Origin: Candidatus Poribacteria bacterium
Lineage (GTDB): Bacteria; Poribacteria; WGA-4E; DTYX01
Assembly (NCBI GenBank): GCA_012961655.1
Contig: DTYX01000768.1
Coordinates: 1-8,664, forward strand
Length of the DNA: 8,664 bases
Reading direction: 5' to 3'
The notes under the pieces are model-generated. The model worked only from the letters and a program-made list of their open reading frames with translations, was not told the origin of the DNA and did no database searches. Made by a program: the position numbers and the translations under genes. Positions 5,758 to 8,664 of the stretch are shown piece after piece; within the stretch, counting starts at the first letter, position 1; each line of letters opens with the position of its first letter.

Positions 5758-6837
5758 TTGAAGAAAGAAGAAATCCTTTCTCAAGAAGAGATAGATGCTT
5801 TAATGGAGGCATTTTCACAAAAAACTCCCGAGGATAAAGCTATCAACGAAACTGAAATCACCGATGAATCAGAACTCCGTCTATCTGCTTTGCCCCGATA
5901 TCCAAGACAGGAAAAAGATGAAATCGAAAATAAGGTCTGCCCTCGAGCGAAGCGAAGGGATGGATTTCTCGATAGAATTGATAAAAATGGGGAAAGACTG
6001 AAAAAGCGATCTGAAAGAATTTCCCAATTGCTCAATCACTCATTGGTGTCTTCACTATCAAATCTTCTGAGGCGCGATGTTGTATTGAATAACTCTGCTG
6101 TGGAACAGCCCTTAACTTACGAAGATTTCTTAGCATCTATGAATAACCCTTCCTGTATAGGTGTACTTATCTCTGAGATGTCAGAGATAACAGTTCTCCT
6201 GAAACTGGATTTAAGCTTAGCCTACTCCATCATAGACATAACATTGGGAGGCAAAGGAGATGGCTATTTGAAAGTTCAAAGAGCGCTCACAGATTTAGAG
6301 TTGAAACTGATGGAAAAACCGATGGAGCGAATTCTGGAAATTTTAGATAAAACTTTAAATCTCAAACTTCGATTAGAAGAAGTTTTTACTTATCCATCTC
6401 AAATTAGTATAAACTCATCTCATGAGGTAGTTGTCCCCTTTGCGTTTGATATTATGCTCAAAGAATTTATAACGGAATATGAAACTACATCCTCCAAACC
6501 TACCCACACGATAACATTTTGTCTTCCCATTATGGCGATGGAATCACAGCTCAGCAACCAGAATAGCGCCGGCGTAGACTTAAAAAAGAAAGATAAATAC
6601 TTAGAAGCTATCCAAAAAAGTATTCTCATAGATGTGCCTCTCCGTCTACAAGCTCATTTTCCAAAAACAGAAATAACTATTGGAAAGCTGATGGAGATGA
6701 AAATAGGAGATACTATTGTTTTGGGTATGAATCAAGATGATGATGTCATAGAGGTAGAATTGTTAGTCGAAGGATGTCCTATATTTAACGGCAAACTCGG
6801 CGCCATTGGACGATATAAAGCAGTGGAAATTATATAG
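5758..6837 (+). CDS. fliM: Flagellar motor switch protein FliM
   Basis: The 359-residue protein starts at TTG. The N-terminus ILSQEEIDALMEAF (6-19) is the CheY-phosphate binding peptide of FliM. After a long charged linker comes the middle CheC-like domain (about 85-260), with LSNLLRRDV (100-108), IIDITLGGKGDGY (158-170) corresponding to the FliM GGxG loop that faces FliG, and FCLPIMAMES. The C-terminal SpoA domain (about 282-355) includes SILIDVPLRLQA, IGKLMEMKIGDTI and GCPIFNGKLGAIGRYKAV. FliM forms the C-ring with FliG and FliN and sets rotation direction. The usual YDFRRPDR-type segment after the N-terminal peptide is not recognisable; in its place is a basic stretch (61-87) whose DNA overlaps a nested palindrome. 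The protein is somewhat longer than the E. coli homologue (334). It is followed by fliN after 14 bp. Confidence 0.96.
   Translation: MKKEEILSQEEIDALMEAFSQKTPEDKAINETEITDESELRLSALPRYPRQEKDEIENKVCPRAKRRDGFLDRIDKNGERLKKRSERISQLLNHSLVSSLSNLLRRDVVLNNSAVEQPLTYEDFLASMNNPSCIGVLISEMSEITVLLKLDLSLAYSIIDITLGGKGDGYLKVQRALTDLELKLMEKPMERILEILDKTLNLKLRLEEVFTYPSQISINSSHEVVVPFAFDIMLKEFITEYETTSSKPTHTITFCLPIMAMESQLSNQNSAGVDLKKKDKYLEAIQKSILIDVPLRLQAHFPKTEITIGKLMEMKIGDTIVLGMNQDDDVIEVELLVEGCPIFNGKLGAIGRYKAVEII
5923..5973. repeat. Imperfect nested palindrome inside the fliM linker
   Basis: Outer arms are ATCGAAAAT (5923-5931) and ATTTCTCGAT (5964-5973), complementary with one extra base. The inner hairpin is CCCTCG (5940-5945) with CGAAGGG (5953-5959), one bulged A, and loop AGCGAAG. 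The 51 bases equal exactly 17 codons (residues 56-72) and fall in the linker between the CheY-binding peptide and the middle domain. It may be a second in-frame repeat insertion, less perfect than the one in the kinase. Confidence 0.5.
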
Positions 6838-6840
6838 GAG
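6836..6840 (+). promoter_or_regulatory. fliN ribosome binding site overlapping the fliM stop codon
   Basis: AGGAG at 6836-6840 overlaps the fliM TAG stop (6835-6837) and lies eleven bases before the fliN ATG. This suggests coupled translation of the two C-ring proteins. Confidence 0.65.
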
Positions 6841-6851
6841 ATATCTATAAA

Positions 6852-7361
6852 ATGCGTCAGATAAATGAGAAATTGACTGGAATTGAAGACTCAAACCTTG
6901 TAACAGATGAGCAGGAAGGCGAAATCGTCGATGAGCAAAGTGAGAATATTCTTGCTGAACAAAACTCGAAATCCGGCAGGAGACATAAAAATATTGATAA
7001 GGATAAAAATGAAGACGTTGCGTTGGAACCTCAGCCCGATTTCCAGACCGCTCCTTCAGAATCACAAAACCTGCCCTCGAATGAAGTGAATAGTTGGATG
7101 GAAAATCTTGAATTCATACTAGATATCCCATTGCAGATAGATATACAATTAGGACAAACAAAAATCCCATTGAAAGAGGTGCTTGAACTTTCACCAGGTT
7201 CATTAATCAAGCTGAATAAATCAGAGAGCGCCCCTGTTGAACTGCTTATTAACGGCAAGTTGATAGCGGAAGGACAAATCGTCGTTACCGAAGAAAATAC
7301 TCTGGGAGTTCAGGTTACTTCAATCGTGAACCGAGTTGAAAGAATTCGGAGTTTGAGATGA
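6852..7361 (+). CDS. fliN: Flagellar motor switch protein FliN
   Basis: The 169-residue protein has a C-terminal SpoA domain (about 86-163): LEFILDIPLQIDIQLGQTKI, LKEVLELSPGSLIKLNK, PVELLINGKLIAEGQIVVTEE and LGVQVTSIVNRVERI. These are the standard FliN core motifs. It pairs with FliM at the base of the C-ring and helps dock export substrates. The first 80 or so residues are acidic, rich in E, D, N, Q and S, and look disordered. The E. coli protein is 137 residues, so this extension is longer than usual. There is no CheC-like domain, so it is FliN rather than the FliY phosphatase type found in some operons of this order. Its TGA stop overlaps the fliO ATG (ATGA). Confidence 0.95.
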   Translation: MRQINEKLTGIEDSNLVTDEQEGEIVDEQSENILAEQNSKSGRRHKNIDKDKNEDVALEPQPDFQTAPSESQNLPSNEVNSWMENLEFILDIPLQIDIQLGQTKIPLKEVLELSPGSLIKLNKSESAPVELLINGKLIAEGQIVVTEENTLGVQVTSIVNRVERIRSLR

Positions 7362-8014
7362 AGAGGTTATCATTACTATTTTTGATTTTTAGTCTATTGA
7401 TATATTTTACCCAGGGCTTTTCTTATTCACAACAAAATAAGTACAAGGAACAATCGGGCAAACAGAATGATAGTGTCGCATCGGAAGGGGAATATTTAAA
7501 ATACGAGAGTCCAGAGGTTGCAGAGATGCCAAATATGTTCAGCGCTTCACTCCGCATGATAACTGTACTTTTAGTCTTATTAGCACTGTTTTTCGCCGTC
7601 ATTTTTGGGCTTAAAAGGTTGCAACAAAAAAGAGGTATTCAGGGCAAAGGGCCGATTTCTGTTTTATTTCAACTGCCTGTGGGTTCAAAGGAATCTGTCT
7701 GTCTTGTCGATGCAATGGGTGAGATTCTGGTATTAGGGGTTACAAGCTCTCAGATTTCATTACTATTCAAAGTAGAGGATGCTGAGGCGCTGAAAAATTT
7801 TCGAGCATCACAAAGTCGAGGACTGAGACCCTTAGCTTCGCTCAAGGACAAGCCTGACTCAATCTCAGGACATCAATTTCAGAACTACTTAACAGGCGTG
7901 TCTAAGAACGCAGATGACAATAAATCTGAGCAGGAAGAGATAAAAGTGGCGACGGTTTTGGAATCTTTAAGGACGCTGCGTGATAAATTAAGGATTGGAA
8001 ATCAAGAAAATTGA
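7358..8014 (+). CDS. fliO: Flagellar export assembly protein FliO
   Basis: The 218-residue protein begins with a hydrophobic signal-like segment (4-20, after MKR). A polar periplasmic stretch follows, then a clear membrane helix (about 65-85, ITVLLVLLALFFAVIFGLKR). The cytoplasmic FliO domain carries GPISVLFQLPVGSKESVCLVDAMGE in pieces from 98 to 122, plus ILVLGVTSSQISLLFKV. This strand-rich core after a single helix is typical of FliO, which is otherwise poorly conserved. The C-terminal tail (about 145-218) is charged and has a helical end. FliO helps assemble the FliP ring of the export gate. The start overlaps fliN by four bases and fliP follows after 13 bp, so its position supports the assignment. 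Confidence 0.9.
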   Translation: MKRLSLLFLIFSLLIYFTQGFSYSQQNKYKEQSGKQNDSVASEGEYLKYESPEVAEMPNMFSASLRMITVLLVLLALFFAVIFGLKRLQQKRGIQGKGPISVLFQLPVGSKESVCLVDAMGEILVLGVTSSQISLLFKVEDAEALKNFRASQSRGLRPLASLKDKPDSISGHQFQNYLTGVSKNADDNKSEQEEIKVATVLESLRTLRDKLRIGNQEN

Positions 8015-8027
8015 AGGAAAACAGAAC

Positions 8028-8664
8028 ATGAAAAGAATAATTGTCCTCTTTATTATTCTTATAATAGTTGCATTGTCTTGCGCTTGGTCCTTCGCCGCTG
8101 CACAGAGCGGACAGGGGGTCTTCCAATTACCCCAAATTAGTGTTCAGATGGATTCCGACAGCAACACTAAAGAATTTGCCATAGGTATTCAAATCCTTCT
8201 GATATTGACGGTTTTATCTGTTGCACCGGCGATTTTGATAATGATGACTTCTTTTACACGGATTATAGTAGTTTTATCTTTTCTACGTCATGGTTTAGGC
8301 ACTCAGCAGATGCCGCCAAACCAAATCCTGATTGGTTTAGCTATGTTCTTAACTTTTTTCATTATGGCTCCTATCTGGCAACAGATAAACAGTGAGGCGT
8401 TGCAGCCATATTTGACCAATGAATTATCACAAAGAGAGGCTTTCCAAAAAGCCCTGAAACCCCTTAGAGGTTTCCTCTTATATCACACTAGAGAACGCGA
8501 CCTAGCACTTATGGTACATCTATCGAAGATGCCGCAACCGAAAAATCCATCGGAGATTCCGACTCACGTTTTAGTGCCGGCTTTCATCACCAGTGAGTTG
8601 AAAACAGCTTTCCAACTCAGTTTTTTAATCTGTATTCCATTTTTAATTATCGATATGGTAATAG
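8028..8664 (+). CDS. fliP: Flagellar type III export gate protein FliP (3' end missing)
   Basis: The frame opens at ATG 8028 and runs off the right edge with 212 complete codons visible; roughly the last 40-50 residues are missing compared with typical FliP. A cleavable-type signal peptide is apparent (1-25, MKRIIVLFIILIIVALSCAW then FAAA). Family motifs are unmistakable: LSVAPAILIMMTSFTRIIVV (63-82), LRHGLGTQQMPPNQILIGLA (86-105), the FFIMAP helix end (110-115), LVPAFITSELKTAF (182-195) and IPFLIIDMV (203-211). FliP forms the core of the export gate ring with FliQ and FliR in the inner membrane. GAAGGA at 8013-8018 overlaps the fliO stop and lies nine bases before the ATG. By gene order fliQ, fliR and flhB would be expected next, but that is outside the window. 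Confidence 0.97.
   Translation, partial: MKRIIVLFIILIIVALSCAWSFAAAQSGQGVFQLPQISVQMDSDSNTKEFAIGIQILLILTVLSVAPAILIMMTSFTRIIVVLSFLRHGLGTQQMPPNQILIGLAMFLTFFIMAPIWQQINSEALQPYLTNELSQREAFQKALKPLRGFLLYHTRERDLALMVHLSKMPQPKNPSEIPTHVLVPAFITSELKTAFQLSFLICIPFLIIDMVI

Noticed and set aside
8456..8474. Hairpin GAAACC/GGTTTC in fliP
   Set aside because: Short, within conserved fliP coding sequence and without a following T-run.
1..8664. tRNA, rRNA, CRISPR array, transposase or defence genes
   Set aside because: None seen on either strand; the coding space is filled by the signalling and flagellar genes, and the minus-strand open frames are overlaps of these without recognisable protein motifs.

Overview
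This window is a single-strand (+) gene block of moderate GC from a flagellated bacterium. It holds the end of a large hybrid sensor kinase, a small response regulator, and then seven consecutive flagellar motor/export genes: motA, motB, fliL, fliM, fliN, fliO and the start of fliP. The order motA-motB-fliL-fliM-fliN-fliO-fliP is the arrangement I associate with deep-branching or non-enteric flagellates such as spirochaete-like operons. FliO and FliP both carry signal-peptide-like N-termini. I cannot assign a phylum from the sequence. The in-frame palindromic repeats and the many charged linkers suggest a genome with dispersed small repeats.

Region 1-3416 is signalling. The kinase enters from the left edge already inside its dimerisation helix, so its phosphorylated His lies outside the window. 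It runs through an ATPase domain, three receiver domains and two consecutive Hpt domains, which is a complete multi-step phosphorelay in one chain. Nine bases later comes a receiver protein with a coiled coil and a Cys-rich C-terminal domain, but no DNA-binding domain. It could be the relay's end acceptor, but that link rests only on adjacency.

Region 3468-8664 is the motor block. MotA and MotB form the stator; the MotA sequence is PomA-like and keeps both threonines linked to Na+ use. FliL is the stator/basal-body associated membrane protein. FliM and FliN form the C-ring switch where phosphorylated CheY acts. FliO and FliP belong to the flagellar type III export gate, and fliP runs off the right edge. 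fliM-fliN, fliN-fliO and fliO-fliP are separated by 14 bp, a 4-bp overlap and 13 bp, so they are almost certainly one transcript. The largest gaps are 158 bp (motB-fliL) and 86 bp (fliL-fliM). I found no convincing promoter or terminator, and no gap exceeds 300 bp.

The most unusual signal is not a gene. Inside the kinase's ATPase domain coding sequence, positions 328-379 form an exact cloverleaf-like palindrome: an 8-bp outer stem enclosing two perfect hairpins. A further hairpin follows at 421-439. Together they encode an extra segment between the N and G1 boxes. A second, imperfect nested palindrome lies in the linker of fliM (5923-5973). A 10-mer is shared between the kinase insert and the fliL-fliM gap. 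I interpret these as copies of small palindromic elements that have inserted into tolerant protein loops and intergenic gaps, similar in concept to the Rickettsia palindromic elements.
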